This document shows positions 20,760-29,129 of a stretch of 64,000 nucleotides of DNA, in pieces; the first letter of the stretch is position 1, and each line of letters begins with the position of its first letter. The notes beneath the pieces were generated by a model. It made no database searches, was not told the DNA's origin, and saw nothing but the letters and a program-made list of their open reading frames with translations. The stretch comes from Brevundimonas vesicularis (GTDB taxonomy: Bacteria > Pseudomonadota > Alphaproteobacteria > Caulobacterales > Caulobacteraceae). The DNA is taken from positions 868,001-932,000 of the forward strand of contig NZ_CP115671.1 of NCBI RefSeq assembly GCF_027886425.1, in the 5' to 3' direction. Both the position numbers and the translations under genes were made by a program.

Positions 20760-20769
20760 GCGGCCCTGA

Positions 20770-21156
20770 TCCTTCTCCCATTGGGAGAAGGTGGCCGCGA
20801 AGCGGACGGATGAGGGTTGGGCGTCAAAGTCGGCGTGAGCCGTCGCTGCGGTCGGGCCGCAGCGGGTGTCCGGGTGGCGTGCGACCCTCACCCTTTCGCG
20901 CAAGGCCGCTCGCTGCGCTCTCGGGCGCTCAAGCCCTCTCCCAATGGGAGAGGGAAGGCCAAAACTTGATCCTTCTCCCATTGGGAGAAGGTGGCCGCGA
21001 AGCGGTCGGATGAGGGTCGGGCGTCGAAGTCGGCGTGAGCCGTCGCACCGGTCGGGCCGCAGCGGGTGGCGGGACGCGGACGACCCTCACCCTTTCGCGC
21101 AAGGACGTCGGCTGCGCCGCCGTGCGCTCAAGCCCTCTCCCAATGGGAGAGGGGAG
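20770..21156. repeat. Two tandem copies of a ~186-bp palindromic intergenic repeat
   Basis: Two similar units begin at 20770 and 20970, exactly 200 bases apart. Each opens with the near-palindrome CCTTCTCCCATTGGGAGAAG, goes through GTGGCCGCGAAGCGG, GATGAGGG and GGCGTGAGCCGTCGC, and closes with ACCCTCACCC, GCTCAAGCCCTCTCCCAATG and GGGAGAGG. The ends of a unit are inverted relative to each other, so each copy could fold into one long hairpin. Differences between the copies are scattered point changes and a short variable stretch near the middle. This is a REP/MITE-like element; no transposase is present. The gap has no other gene. Confidence 0.85.
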
Positions 21157-21157
21157 G

Positions 21158-21514
21158 TTAGAGGCCTAGCGTCTTCGCGTGGTCGCGGATGGCGGCGTCG
21201 ATGCGGGCGGGGTCGGCCAGGGCTTCGGCGTTGGTGAAGCGGATGACGGTCCAGCCCAGCGCCTCGATCGCCTGCTGGCGATAGTGGTCGTTCAGGACCA
21301 CCTCGTCGCGCTCATGCACCCCGCCGTCGATCTCGATGACCAGCCGAAGCGGCACGCAGGCGAAATCCACCACATACCGGCCGACCGGATGCTGGCGACG
21401 CACCTTCCAACCGTCGACGGCGCCGCCGCGCAACCGCGCCCAGATCCGGTCCTCGGCTAACCCGCCGACTTGGCGCAGTCCGCGAGCGCTGGGCGTCAGG
21501 CGGTTGGTCGTCAT
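21158..21514 (-). CDS. DUF559 (Vsr-like) endonuclease-domain protein
   Basis: 118 residues from the ATG at 21514; GAGGAG precedes it by six bases, and the longer upstream frame to 21574 is not needed. RLRGGAVDGWKVRRQHPVGRYVVDFACVPLRLVIEIDGGVHE is the DUF559 core, with Asp in VVDF and Glu-x-Asp in VIEIDGG fitting the PD-(D/E)xK active site of very-short-patch-repair-like nucleases. Biological role of DUF559 proteins is not established. Its 3' end touches the repeat cluster. Confidence 0.85.
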   Translation of the reverse strand: MTTNRLTPSARGLRQVGGLAEDRIWARLRGGAVDGWKVRRQHPVGRYVVDFACVPLRLVIEIDGGVHERDEVVLNDHYRQQAIEALGWTVIRFTNAEALADPARIDAAIRDHAKTLGL

Positions 21515-21700
21515 GGGCGGCTCCTCTCGGCGCACACTAACGCAGAGCCGCCAGCCCGCGCATCTGCGACGCACATCGCGAACGATTTCAACACCCTGCC
21601 GCCCGCCAGCGTCATCCTCCTGCCCATGCCTCCAAACCGTGCGATCCTGTCTCGGTTCGTCCGCAGGGGACGCATCGCACGGTCGGGGAGGGCCAGATCA

Positions 21701-21718
21701 GACGAATTAGACGAATTA
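21701..21718. repeat. Tandem 9-bp repeat GACGAATTA x2
   Basis: GACGAATTA occurs twice head to tail, followed by a partial third GAC, in the 239-bp gap between the DUF559 gene (start 21514) and the 3' end of prmC. It is AT-richer than its surroundings. No function is evident; the rest of the gap shows no gene. Confidence 0.6.
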
Positions 21719-21753
21719 GACGGTGTTTTTGTCCGCCGACCGTCTGATCTCGG

Positions 21754-22665
21754 TCAGTCCTGCGGGATGGGATTGGTGCGCGGGTCCGGGCCGTTGGTGA
21801 CGACGCGGTCGCGCTCGCCCAGGTCCTTGATGATCTTGACGTCGGTGAAGCCGGCGGCCTCGAACAGCGCCTTGACCTGCGGGCCCTGATCGAAGCCGAT
21901 CTCGACGGCGAAGACGCCCAGCGGCTTCAGGATGCGTTTCACCTCGGGCGCCAGGTCGCGATAGGCCTGCAAGCCGTCGGGGCCGCCGTCCAGGGCCAGG
22001 TGCGGGTCGTGGTCGCGCACCTCCGGGTCCAGGGTCGCGATATGGTCGGTCGGGATATAGGGCGGGTTGGACAGCACCAGGTCGAAGCTGGCGTCGCCGA
22101 AACCCGCGGCCCATTCGGTGCGCAGGAAGGTCGCGCGGTCGTTCAGGTCCAGGTTGGCGGCGTTCTCCCTGGCCACCGCCAGGGCCTCGGACGAGATGTC
22201 GGTGCCCACCCCGCGCGCGGCCGGCCGCTCGGCCAGAAGCGCCAACAGGATCGCGCCCGAGCCGGTGCCCAGGTCGATGGCGTCGAAGGCCTCGGTCTTG
22301 CCGAAGGCCAGCATGGAGACGTCCATCAGGGTCTCGGTGTCGGGGCGGGGGCTGAGGACGTCGGGGGTGACGTTCAGCATGATCTTCCAGAAGCCCTTCT
22401 TGCCGACGATGCGCGAGACGGGCTCGCGCTTCAGCCGGCGCTCGACCATGGCCTCATAGGCGCTCAGTTGGTCGGCGGTGATGGGCCGGTAAGGGTCGGT
22501 CAGGATGTCCATGCGGCTGGCGCCGGCGGCGGCCTCCAGCAGCAGGCGGGCGTCGATGGCGGGGCTGTCGATGCGGCCGGTCTTCAGCCGGGCCTGCGCC
22601 GCCTTCCAGGCGGTCAGCAGGGTCGGGGCGTCTGTGTCGGACTTGGGCGTGATGGGGTCGGTCAT
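21754..22665 (-). CDS. prmC: Peptide chain release factor N5-glutamine methyltransferase PrmC
   Basis: 303 residues. N-terminal helical domain, then a Rossmann methyltransferase fold: DLGTGSGAILLALL (SAM motif I), VGTDISSEALAVARENAANL (motif II) and the catalytic NPPY in DLVLSNPPYIPTDHI. It methylates the GGQ glutamine of RF1/RF2 and so improves termination. prfA, the usual neighbour, is not in this window. It is divergent from the YihY/BrkB gene. Confidence 0.93.
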   Translation of the reverse strand: MTDPITPKSDTDAPTLLTAWKAAQARLKTGRIDSPAIDARLLLEAAAGASRMDILTDPYRPITADQLSAYEAMVERRLKREPVSRIVGKKGFWKIMLNVTPDVLSPRPDTETLMDVSMLAFGKTEAFDAIDLGTGSGAILLALLAERPAARGVGTDISSEALAVARENAANLDLNDRATFLRTEWAAGFGDASFDLVLSNPPYIPTDHIATLDPEVRDHDPHLALDGGPDGLQAYRDLAPEVKRILKPLGVFAVEIGFDQGPQVKALFEAAGFTDVKIIKDLGERDRVVTNGPDPRTNPIPQD

Positions 22666-22745
22666 GGGCGTTGATTGGCCCGGCCCGGCGCCGATTTCAA
22701 GCGCGACGGGAGGAACGCGAGGCCAGCTTGACCGTTCGCGTCGGG

Positions 22746-24032
22746 ATGACTGCGCGCCGCCCCTCCCGCCTCGCCCCGCTTCGCAACCTGTTCGCCCGGG
22801 CGCCCGCGCCGTCTGAGCGGGGTCGGGTGTGGAAGTTCCTGGCCGCCGCCGCCGGGGGTCTGGCCGCCGGCGCCGGCGCCGCCCACCTGCTCTACAGCCA
22901 AGGCCACAAGGTCGGGGTCGAGCTGCGCGCCCCCCGCCCCGAGCCCCTGCCGCCCAAGGTCCCCACGCCCGAGGACTATGAGGCCCAGGAGCCCGGTCGC
23001 GGCCGCATGGCCAAACGGCCCGAGCACATTCCGCACAGGGGCTGGTCCGACATCGTGTGGCGCACCGGCGGGTCCTATTTCGGCGACCGGGTCGGCTTCG
23101 TCGCCGGCGGCGTGACCTTCTTCACCCTGCTGTCGCTGTTCCCGCTCCTCGGGACGTTCGTGACCCTCTACGGCCTGTTCGCCGATCCGGCCGACGCCTG
23201 GGGCCGGCTGCAGTTCCTCTACGCCTTGCTGCCCGACAGCATCGCCGAGTTCCTGGGCGGGGAGATGCAGCGGCTGGCCGAGAACTCCAACAGTCAGCTG
23301 ACCTTCACCCTGGCCTGGACCCTGGCCCTGTCGCTGTGGACCGCCAACGGGGCGGTCAAGGTGCTGTTCTATGGCCTGAACGTCGCCTACCACGAGGTCG
23401 AGCGCCGCAACATCGTGCGCTACAACCTGATCTGCATGGTCTTCACCGTGGGGGCCATCCTGGCGGTCCTGTTGACCTCGGCCCTCGTGGTCGGCGTGCC
23501 GGTGGTGGTGCGGCTGTTCGGGCTGGAGGAGGAGTGGGGCCTGATCGCCCCGCTGCGATGGCCGCTGCTGCTGGTCGGCTATATCGCGGCTCTGACCGTC
23601 ATCTACCGCTATGGTCCCTGCCGCCAGCGCGCGCGCTGGCGCTGGGTCACGCCGGGCGCGATCTTCGCGGCGGTGCTCAGCCTGACGGTGTCCTTCCTGT
23701 TCAGCTGGTATCTATCCAACTTCGTGCGGACCGACAGCTACGGGCCTCTGGCGGCCATGATGGGTTTCCTGCTGTGGACCTGGCTGTCGGTGCAGGTGAT
23801 CCTGATGGGCGCCGAGCTGAACGCCGAGATCGAGCACCAGACCGCCGTGGACACCACGACCGGCAAGCCCCTGCCGATCGGCGAGCGCGGCGCCAAGGTC
23901 GCCGACAGCATCGGCGCCCGGCGCGGCAATCCCGCGGCTCTCGCCTTCACCCAGCGCCAGGCCGAGCGGGTGGCGGATCGCCTGCGCGGCCGCCAGAACC
24001 GCAAGGCCGCCGAGCGCGTCGCTACAGAATGA
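22746..24032 (+). CDS. YihY/virulence factor BrkB family membrane protein
   Basis: About 428 residues from the ATG at 22746. A ~110-residue N-terminal extension with one membrane segment (FLAAAAGGLAAGAGAAHLL) precedes the BrkB core, starting at GWSDIVWRTGGSYFGDRVGFVAGGVTFFTLLSLFPLLGTFVTLYGL. Six core helices follow, then MGFLLWTWLSVQVILMGAELNAEIEHQT, the family signature, and a charged tail. Function of the family is unsettled. The alternative start at 22671 would run into the prmC promoter. The 3' end overlaps that of hslU by eleven bases. Confidence 0.85.
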   Translation: MTARRPSRLAPLRNLFARAPAPSERGRVWKFLAAAAGGLAAGAGAAHLLYSQGHKVGVELRAPRPEPLPPKVPTPEDYEAQEPGRGRMAKRPEHIPHRGWSDIVWRTGGSYFGDRVGFVAGGVTFFTLLSLFPLLGTFVTLYGLFADPADAWGRLQFLYALLPDSIAEFLGGEMQRLAENSNSQLTFTLAWTLALSLWTANGAVKVLFYGLNVAYHEVERRNIVRYNLICMVFTVGAILAVLLTSALVVGVPVVVRLFGLEEEWGLIAPLRWPLLLVGYIAALTVIYRYGPCRQRARWRWVTPGAIFAAVLSLTVSFLFSWYLSNFVRTDSYGPLAAMMGFLLWTWLSVQVILMGAELNAEIEHQTAVDTTTGKPLPIGERGAKVADSIGARRGNPAALAFTQRQAERVADRLRGRQNRKAAERVATE

Positions 24033-25323
24033 AGCGGCTCAGATCGACGTCCTTGGTCAGGGCGTCCATCTTCTCGCGCACCGCATCGCCGTCGAAGGTC
24101 ACGGTCTGACCCGACAGGTCCGAAGCCTTGAAGCTGGTTTCCTCCAGCACCCGCTCCATCACGGTCTGAAGCCGGCGCGCGCCGATGTTCTCGACCGCGC
24201 TGTTGGCCGCCACCGCCGCATCGGCCATCGCCTCCACCGCATCATCGGTGAAGGTCAGGGTCACGTCCTCGGTCGCCAGCAGGGCCTGGTTCTGACGGAT
24301 CAGATTGGCTTCCGGCTCGGTCAGGATGCGCTTGAAGTCGTCGCGCGTTAGAGCCTTCAGCTCGACCCGGATCGGCAACCGCCCCTGAAGCTCGGGCAGC
24401 AGGTCGCTGGGCTTGGCGACGTGGAAGGCGCCCGAGGCGATAAACAGCACATGGTCGGTCTTCACCGGCCCGTATTTCGTCGAGACCGTGGTGCCCTCGA
24501 TCAGGGGCAGCAAGTCGCGCTGCACCCCCTCACGCGACACGTCGGCGCCGGATGCGCCTTGCCGGGCCGCAACCTTGTCGATCTCGTCCAGGAAGACGAT
24601 GCCCTCGTTCTCGGCCAGTTTCAGCGCCTCCTGCGTCAGGCTGTCCTGATCCAGCAGCTTGTCGCCCTCTTCGGCGATCAGGGGCGTCGTCGCATCGCGC
24701 ACCGTCAGCTTGACGGTCTTGGTGCGCCCGCCGCCCATCTTGCCCAGCATTTCGGACAGGTTCAGCAGGCCGACGTTGCCGCCGCCCGGAATGTCCAGGC
24801 CCTGGATCGGCGAGGCGGTGTCCGCCAGCGAGATCTCGATCTCCTTGTCGTCCAGCTCTCCGGCGCGCAGCTTCTTCCTGAAACTGTCGCGCGTCGCGGG
24901 CCCCGCGCCCGGTCCGACCAGGGCGTCCAGGATCCGGTCCTCGGCGGCGGCCTCGGCCTTGGCCCGCACGTCGCCGCGCCGGCGCTCGCGCACCATGATC
25001 AGGGCGCTTTCGACCAAGTCGCGCACGATCTGATCCACGTCGCGGCCGACATAGCCGACCTCGGTGAACTTGGTCGCCTCGACCTTCAGGAAGGGCGAGC
25101 CCGCCAGCCGCGCCAGGCGACGCGCGATCTCGGTCTTGCCGACGCCGGTGGGGCCGATCATCAGGATGTTCTTGGGCGTCACCTCGTCGCCCAGGTCGGC
25201 CGGCACGCGCTTCCTGCGCCAGCGGTTTCTCAGGGCGACGGCGACGGCGCGCTTGGCGTCGTTCTGGCCGACGATATAGCGATCCAGTTCGGAGACGATC
25301 TCGCGGGGGGTCAGTTCGGTCAT
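24022..25323 (-). CDS. hslU: HslU, ATPase subunit of the HslVU protease
   Basis: 433 residues from the ATG at 25323; an in-frame upstream start at 25386 is not supported by the family start MTELTPREIVSELDRYIVGQ. Walker A is GPTGVGKTEIARRLA; Walker B is IVFLDEIDKVA; the variable I-domain lies between and the C-terminus ends DLSRFIL, which docks into HslV. It unfolds substrates for the HslV peptidase. hslV itself is not next to it: the upstream gene is a divergent GNAT. Confidence 0.95.
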   Translation of the reverse strand: MTELTPREIVSELDRYIVGQNDAKRAVAVALRNRWRRKRVPADLGDEVTPKNILMIGPTGVGKTEIARRLARLAGSPFLKVEATKFTEVGYVGRDVDQIVRDLVESALIMVRERRRGDVRAKAEAAAEDRILDALVGPGAGPATRDSFRKKLRAGELDDKEIEISLADTASPIQGLDIPGGGNVGLLNLSEMLGKMGGGRTKTVKLTVRDATTPLIAEEGDKLLDQDSLTQEALKLAENEGIVFLDEIDKVAARQGASGADVSREGVQRDLLPLIEGTTVSTKYGPVKTDHVLFIASGAFHVAKPSDLLPELQGRLPIRVELKALTRDDFKRILTEPEANLIRQNQALLATEDVTLTFTDDAVEAMADAAVAANSAVENIGARRLQTVMERVLEETSFKASDLSGQTVTFDGDAVREKMDALTKDVDLSRFIL

Positions 25324-25459
25324 GCGACGCAGATAGGAGAGGCCGAACCGTTGCGGGAGAGGGGCGGGGCGTCGCAGCGCGCACAAAATCCTATCGTCAT
25401 CGGCGAAAGGGCGTCATGCCGATCGCTAGGACCGCGCACGCTGCACCAGAGGCTTAACG

Positions 25460-25990
25460 ATGACCCCCTTGCAAACGGATCGTCTGACCCTTCGACGCTT
25501 TGAGGCCGGCGACGCCGCAGACCTGTTCGTCTATCTTCATCATCCGCGCGCCGCCTGTTTCGCCGCGATGGCGCTTCAGGACATGGCGGCGGCCGAGGCG
25601 GAAGTCCTCAAGCGCGCAGCCGAGGGCGAATATATCGCTGTCCAGTCCAAGGCCGACGGCCATGTCATCGGTGATGTCTTCGCGATGTTCGAGGCGCCGG
25701 ACACCTGGTCCATCGGCTGGAACTTCAACAGCGCCTATGAGGGCGCCGGCTATGCGTCCGAAGCGGCTCGCGTCCTGGTCGACCATCTGTTCAAGGACAA
25801 GGCGGCCCGTCGGCTGTATGCCTATGTCGAGGACGACAATCTGGCGTCACAGAGGCTTTGCGAACGGCTAGGCATGCGGCGAGAAGGACTGTTCCGCGAG
25901 TTCATCTCGTTCGTGAACGACGCCGCGGGCCAGCCGATCTACGTCAACACGTGTCAGTACGCCCTTCTGCGACACGAATGGCGAGCCTGA
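25460..25990 (+). CDS. GNAT-family N-acetyltransferase (RimJ/RimL type)
   Basis: 176 residues. LQTDRLTLRRFEAGDAADLF is the typical start of the RimJ/L subgroup, and YEGAGYASEAARVLVDHLF is the acetyl-CoA-binding loop (G-x-G-Y-A form), followed by ASQRLCERLGMRREGLFREF. It acetylates an unknown amine, perhaps a protein N-terminus or amino-acid analogue. Ends just before a bidirectional terminator. Confidence 0.88.
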   Translation: MTPLQTDRLTLRRFEAGDAADLFVYLHHPRAACFAAMALQDMAAAEAEVLKRAAEGEYIAVQSKADGHVIGDVFAMFEAPDTWSIGWNFNSAYEGAGYASEAARVLVDHLFKDKAARRLYAYVEDDNLASQRLCERLGMRREGLFREFISFVNDAAGQPIYVNTCQYALLRHEWRA

Positions 25991-26001
25991 CTATCAGCAA
26001 A

Positions 26002-26029
26002 AAGGCGTCCCCCGGTCGGAGGACGCCTT
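26002..26029. terminator. Bidirectional terminator between GNAT and ppa
   Basis: AAGGCGTCC (26002-26010) pairs perfectly with GGACGCCTT (26021-26029); A-rich bases precede it on the left, so the U-run is clearest for minus-strand transcripts from ppa. Placed between convergent genes. Confidence 0.75.
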
Positions 26030-26055
26030 AAGGCTTCAAGCGCTTGTCGCCCGGA

Positions 26056-26616
26056 TCAGGCGGCGTTGGCGGCCTTGTTCTTGGCCAGCTTGTCCTGGTG
26101 GGCCTGCATGCCTTTGGCGATCAGGTCGGCCGCCTCGCCGGCGTCGCCCCAGCCCTCGACCTTGACCGATTTGCCCTTCTCCAGGTCCTTGTAGCGGGTG
26201 AAGAAGTGCTCGATCTGCTCGATCAGGATGGCGGGCAGCTGACGATAGCTGGCGATCTCGGTGTAATAGGGGTTCAGCTTATCGACCGGCACGGCCAGGA
26301 TCTTTTCGTCGCCGCCGGCCTCGTCCGTCATCTTCAGCACGCCGATGGGGCGCGAGCGGATGACGCAGCCCGGAACGACAGGCGTCGGGTTCAGCACGAT
26401 CACGTCGCAGGGGTCGCCGTCGTCCGACAGGGTGTGCGGCACGAAGCCGTAGTTGCCCGGATAGTACATGGCCGTGTGCAAGAAGCGGTCGACGAACAGG
26501 GCGCCCGAGGCCTTATCCATCTCGTATTTCACCGGCAGGCCGCCCTGCGGAATTTCGATGATGACGTTGATGTCCCAAGGAGCGTTCGGGCCGACGGGAA
26601 TGGCGTCGAGGTTCAT
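26056..26616 (-). CDS. ppa: Inorganic pyrophosphatase
   Basis: 186 residues from the ATG at 26616 (family start MNLDAIPVGPNAPWDINVIIEIPQGG). The signature DDGDPCDVIVL holds the metal-binding Asp residues, and KYEMDKASGALFVDRFLHTAMYYPGNYGFVPHTL is typical of family I soluble enzymes. It hydrolyses pyrophosphate to pull biosynthetic reactions forward. The frame upstream to 26898 overlaps the divergent DUF599 gene and is not coding. Confidence 0.95.
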   Translation of the reverse strand: MNLDAIPVGPNAPWDINVIIEIPQGGLPVKYEMDKASGALFVDRFLHTAMYYPGNYGFVPHTLSDDGDPCDVIVLNPTPVVPGCVIRSRPIGVLKMTDEAGGDEKILAVPVDKLNPYYTEIASYRQLPAILIEQIEHFFTRYKDLEKGKSVKVEGWGDAGEAADLIAKGMQAHQDKLAKNKAANAA

Positions 26617-26755
26617 GGCGGGTCTTTGCTGCGACTGCGAAACTTTGAAAGGCGAAGGGTGATAGGCTCCCCGGCCCGTCACGGCAAGGGCGACATGTGG
26701 CGAACACGGGCCCGGCGGACTTGCGTCGCGGCGCATCATCGCGGACATCTGGATC

Positions 26756-27439
26756 ATGACCTGGACCGATTGGGCGGCGTTGGCCCTCTTCTTCATCTGC
26801 TGGCTGGGATACAGCCCCATCCTGGCTTTCATCAGCCGACGGGGCGGCTCGCTGAACCAGGACATGGAGCATGTCCGGGCGGCCTGGATGCAGTCCATGA
26901 CTCATCGCGAGATGAAGCTGATCGACAGCCAGCTGATGGGTCATTCGATCAACTCCGCCTCCTTCTTCGCCTCCACCAACCTGCTGCTGATCGCGGCGGT
27001 CGCAGGCATCCTGTTCGGCGGCGAGAGCGCGCTTCAGGGGTTCGCCGCCGTCGGCGCCGAAAACGTGCCGATGAAGATTCTGGAGGCGAAGCTGGCGCTG
27101 GTGCTGATCTGCCTGGCGCGCGGCTTTCTGGATTTTATCTGGGCGCTGCGCCAGATGAACTACGCCCTGGCGCTGATCGGTGCGGCGCCGGAGATCCACA
27201 CCAAGACCGACCGCAAGGCCTTCAGCGAGGCGGCGGGCCAGCTTTTGAACCCTGCGCTCAGTTCCTTCAGTCAGGGTGTGCGCGGCTATTATTTCGCCCT
27301 GGCGGCGGCGGCCTGGCTGTTCGGACCGCTGTGGCTGGCGCTGGGCGTCGCCTCGTCCTTCGGTCTGTTGATCTATCGCCAAGAGGCGTCACCTGCCGCC
27401 CGCGCCATTCGCAACGCACGGCGCCTGCTGGACAACTGA
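26756..27439 (+). CDS. DUF599 family membrane protein
   Basis: 227 residues. The start MTWTDWAALALFFICWLGY is a membrane helix; LIDSQLMGHSINSASFFASTNLLLIAAVAGILFGG, ALVLICLARGFLDFIWALRQMNYALALIG and the late AAAAWLFGPLWLALGVASSFGLLIY give about four helices in all. This is the DUF599 pattern; no activity is known. Followed by a gap holding an sRNA candidate. Confidence 0.85.
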   Translation: MTWTDWAALALFFICWLGYSPILAFISRRGGSLNQDMEHVRAAWMQSMTHREMKLIDSQLMGHSINSASFFASTNLLLIAAVAGILFGGESALQGFAAVGAENVPMKILEAKLALVLICLARGFLDFIWALRQMNYALALIGAAPEIHTKTDRKAFSEAAGQLLNPALSSFSQGVRGYYFALAAAAWLFGPLWLALGVASSFGLLIYRQEASPAARAIRNARRLLDN

Positions 27440-27562
27440 CCCTATCCTTTCGCAGTTGCGAGATTGAGCGCCCCGTCCGACTTTGGTCGAAAGAGCGCCG
27501 TCTTGTCGGGCGATCCGCCATATTTCCGTAACAAGGCGTGACCGTGCAGGCGCGCATGGGTC

Positions 27563-27591
27563 TTGACCCATTGTGCATCGCAACCTAAGTT
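27563..27591 (+). promoter_or_regulatory. Sigma-70-type promoter of the sRNA candidate
   Basis: TTGACC (27563-27568), a 17-base spacer, and TAAGTT (27586-27591) give a good housekeeping promoter. The predicted transcript would start about 27597, just before the first hairpin. Confidence 0.6.
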
Positions 27592-27596
27592 GACCT

Positions 27597-27681
27597 CTGA
27601 CGCCTTCGGGCGTCTTGCCCTTCCTGGGCGTTTCCTCCCTATAGACTTTTAATGCCGCACCCTCGGGTGCGGCTTTTTTTT
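27597..27681 (+). ncRNA. Candidate small regulatory RNA (~85 nt)
   Basis: No open reading frame of substance lies here. The predicted RNA contains, in order: a UUCG-capped hairpin GACGCC-TTCG-GGCGTC (27599-27614), a second stem GCCC-TTCCT-GGGC (27617-27629), an unpaired stretch GTTTCCTCCCTATAGACTTT (27630-27649) with a CCUCC anti-Shine-Dalgarno core, and a strong intrinsic terminator. It has its own promoter. This is the layout of trans-acting alphaproteobacterial sRNAs that mask ribosome-binding sites. No named family is assigned. Confidence 0.6.
27654..27681 (+). terminator. Intrinsic terminator of the sRNA candidate
   Basis: GCCGCACCC (27654-27662) pairs perfectly with GGGTGCGGC (27665-27673) and is followed by eight T (27674-27681). 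It is about 215 bp after the DUF599 stop, so it could also end a readthrough transcript. Confidence 0.85.
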
Positions 27682-27699
27682 GATCTGATCAGCGATCAG

Positions 27700-28524
27700 T
27701 CAGGCCGACCACGCATCTGCGCACAAGGTGGCGATCACGCGGGACAGCGCCTTTTGCGTCCTGGCGTAGGTCGCGTTGGGGGCCAGCGTCGTCTCGTCCA
27801 GATAGAGTTTGCGGCTCAGCTCGATCTGGATGGCCTCGTAGCCCTCGTCCGGCCGTCCCCAGCGCTGGGTCGACCAGCCGCCGGCGTAGGGATGGTTCTG
27901 CGCCACGCGCCAGCCCAAGCCCTCGAACAACTCGCGCAGCCGTCGGCTGAGCTGCGCACTGCAGGCCGAGCCGTATCGATCGCCCAGCACGACCTCGGCC
28001 CCGACGGCGCGCGCCGGCATCGAATGCCAGTCGATCAGCACGGCTCGTCCGTGCGTCGCGCGCGTCGTCTGCATCTGTTCGCCCAAGGCTTGGTGATAGG
28101 GGGCGTGGACCCTGGCGATGCGGTGCGTGGCCTCCGCCAGCGTCAGCCGGCGCGCATAGAGCGGCGTGCCGTCGCCGGCCAATCGGGGAATCACGCCATA
28201 ACCGGCGGCCGTCTTGGCCCCCACCGGCCCCTCCAGATCCGCGATCAGGGCCGGGTCCAGCTCGGACGGATCGCGGTTCAGATCGACATAGGCCCGGCCG
28301 ATCCGGCCTTCGATCAGCGCGGCCCCCCTGCGCGGTCCCTCTGCGACCAAACTCCCGACCAAAGCGTCCTCGGCGCTCTTCAGGCTGGCGCGCGACAGGC
28401 CCGGCGCGGCGCCCATGTCGTCGGGATACAGGTCGCCGGAGTGGGGCGAGGCGAACACCAACGCCGTCGCGGGCGCGTCCGCCGCCGGGGCGGTGATCGA
28501 AAAGCTGTCGCCGCCGTCGGTCAT
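27700..28524 (-). CDS. N-formylglutamate amidohydrolase family protein
   Basis: 274 residues. LVFASPHSGDLYPDDM near the start, VDLNRDPSELD, RVHAPYHQAL, VLIDWHSMPA and QNHPYAGGWSTQRWG are signature motifs of the N-formylglutamate deformylase/HutG family, with His and Asp/Glu residues fit to bind zinc. It would release formate from N-formylglutamate or a related N-formyl amino acid. No histidine-degradation genes are adjacent, so the true substrate is open. Divergent from cpdR. Confidence 0.88.
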   Translation of the reverse strand: MTDGGDSFSITAPAADAPATALVFASPHSGDLYPDDMGAAPGLSRASLKSAEDALVGSLVAEGPRRGAALIEGRIGRAYVDLNRDPSELDPALIADLEGPVGAKTAAGYGVIPRLAGDGTPLYARRLTLAEATHRIARVHAPYHQALGEQMQTTRATHGRAVLIDWHSMPARAVGAEVVLGDRYGSACSAQLSRRLRELFEGLGWRVAQNHPYAGGWSTQRWGRPDEGYEAIQIELSRKLYLDETTLAPNATYARTQKALSRVIATLCADAWSA

Positions 28525-28636
28525 GCTCCCGCTTAGCGCGTTTCGCTGTGGAAGGAAGTCGGCTGATCGGCGAATTTCATCGGCGGTTTACCGTTCCGGC
28601 TCTAGGTTTGCGGTCTGTTTCAAGGGTGTTTCTCGA

Positions 28637-28993
28637 ATGGCGCGTATTCTCCTGGCCGAAGACGACGGTTCGTTGCGCGGATTTCTGACGCGCGCGCTGG
28701 AGCGGGCAGGCCACCAGGTCATCGACTGCGAGAACGGCGACGACGCGATCGACGCGTTGGAACACGGTCCCTACGACCTGCTGCTGACCGACATCGTCAT
28801 GCCGGGCGCCGACGGGATCGAGGTCGCCCGCGTCGCCGCCGCTCGCCAACCCGGTCTGCGCATCATGTTTATCACCGGCTTCGCCGCCGTGGCCCTGACC
28901 GCCGCCCAGGCCACGCCGGACGCCAAGGTGTTGTCCAAGCCCGTCCACCTGCGCGATCTGGTCAATGAGGTCGAGCGGATGGTCGCCGCCTGA
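28637..28993 (+). CDS. cpdR: Single-domain response regulator CpdR
   Basis: 118 residues, a receiver domain alone. The start MARILLAEDDGSLRGFLTRALERAGH closely resembles Caulobacter CpdR. Acidic pocket EDD (residues 8-10), phospho-acceptor Asp52 in LLLTDIVMPGADG, Thr in FITGFA and Lys in LSKPVHLRDLV are all present. In Caulobacter, unphosphorylated CpdR delivers substrates to ClpXP at the pole; phosphorylation through CckA-ChpT stops this (established for that system). The start at 28637 gives the canonical N-terminus; the longer frame upstream is spurious. Confidence 0.88.
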   Translation: MARILLAEDDGSLRGFLTRALERAGHQVIDCENGDDAIDALEHGPYDLLLTDIVMPGADGIEVARVAAARQPGLRIMFITGFAAVALTAAQATPDAKVLSKPVHLRDLVNEVERMVAA

Positions 28994-29057
28994 ACACTAA
29001 CGACGGCTGGGCCGAGCAGCGTTTGGCGAGAAATCGCATTCTTGCCGCTAAATCGGC

Positions 29058-29086
29058 TTGATGCCGACCGGCCTCGCCGCTATACG
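29058..29086 (+). promoter_or_regulatory. Promoter of tRNA-Val
   Basis: TTGATG (29058-29063), a 17-base spacer and TATACG (29081-29086) form a good housekeeping promoter 44 bp before the tRNA. A perfect hairpin, GCTCCGAA (29099-29106) and TTCGGAGC (29114-29121), lies in the 5' leader of the precursor. Confidence 0.65.
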
Positions 29087-29129
29087 ACCGCTCTTCCCGC
29101 TCCGAAGACGTTTTTCGGAGCCCTACGGC

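Noticed and set aside
20770..21156. Insertion sequence or CRISPR
   Set aside because: No transposase and only two copies of a 186-base unit; fits a REP/MITE-type repeat instead.
27267..27583. Minus-strand frames over the sRNA promoter area
   Set aside because: Overlap DUF599 coding sequence, Arg-rich translation with no motif.
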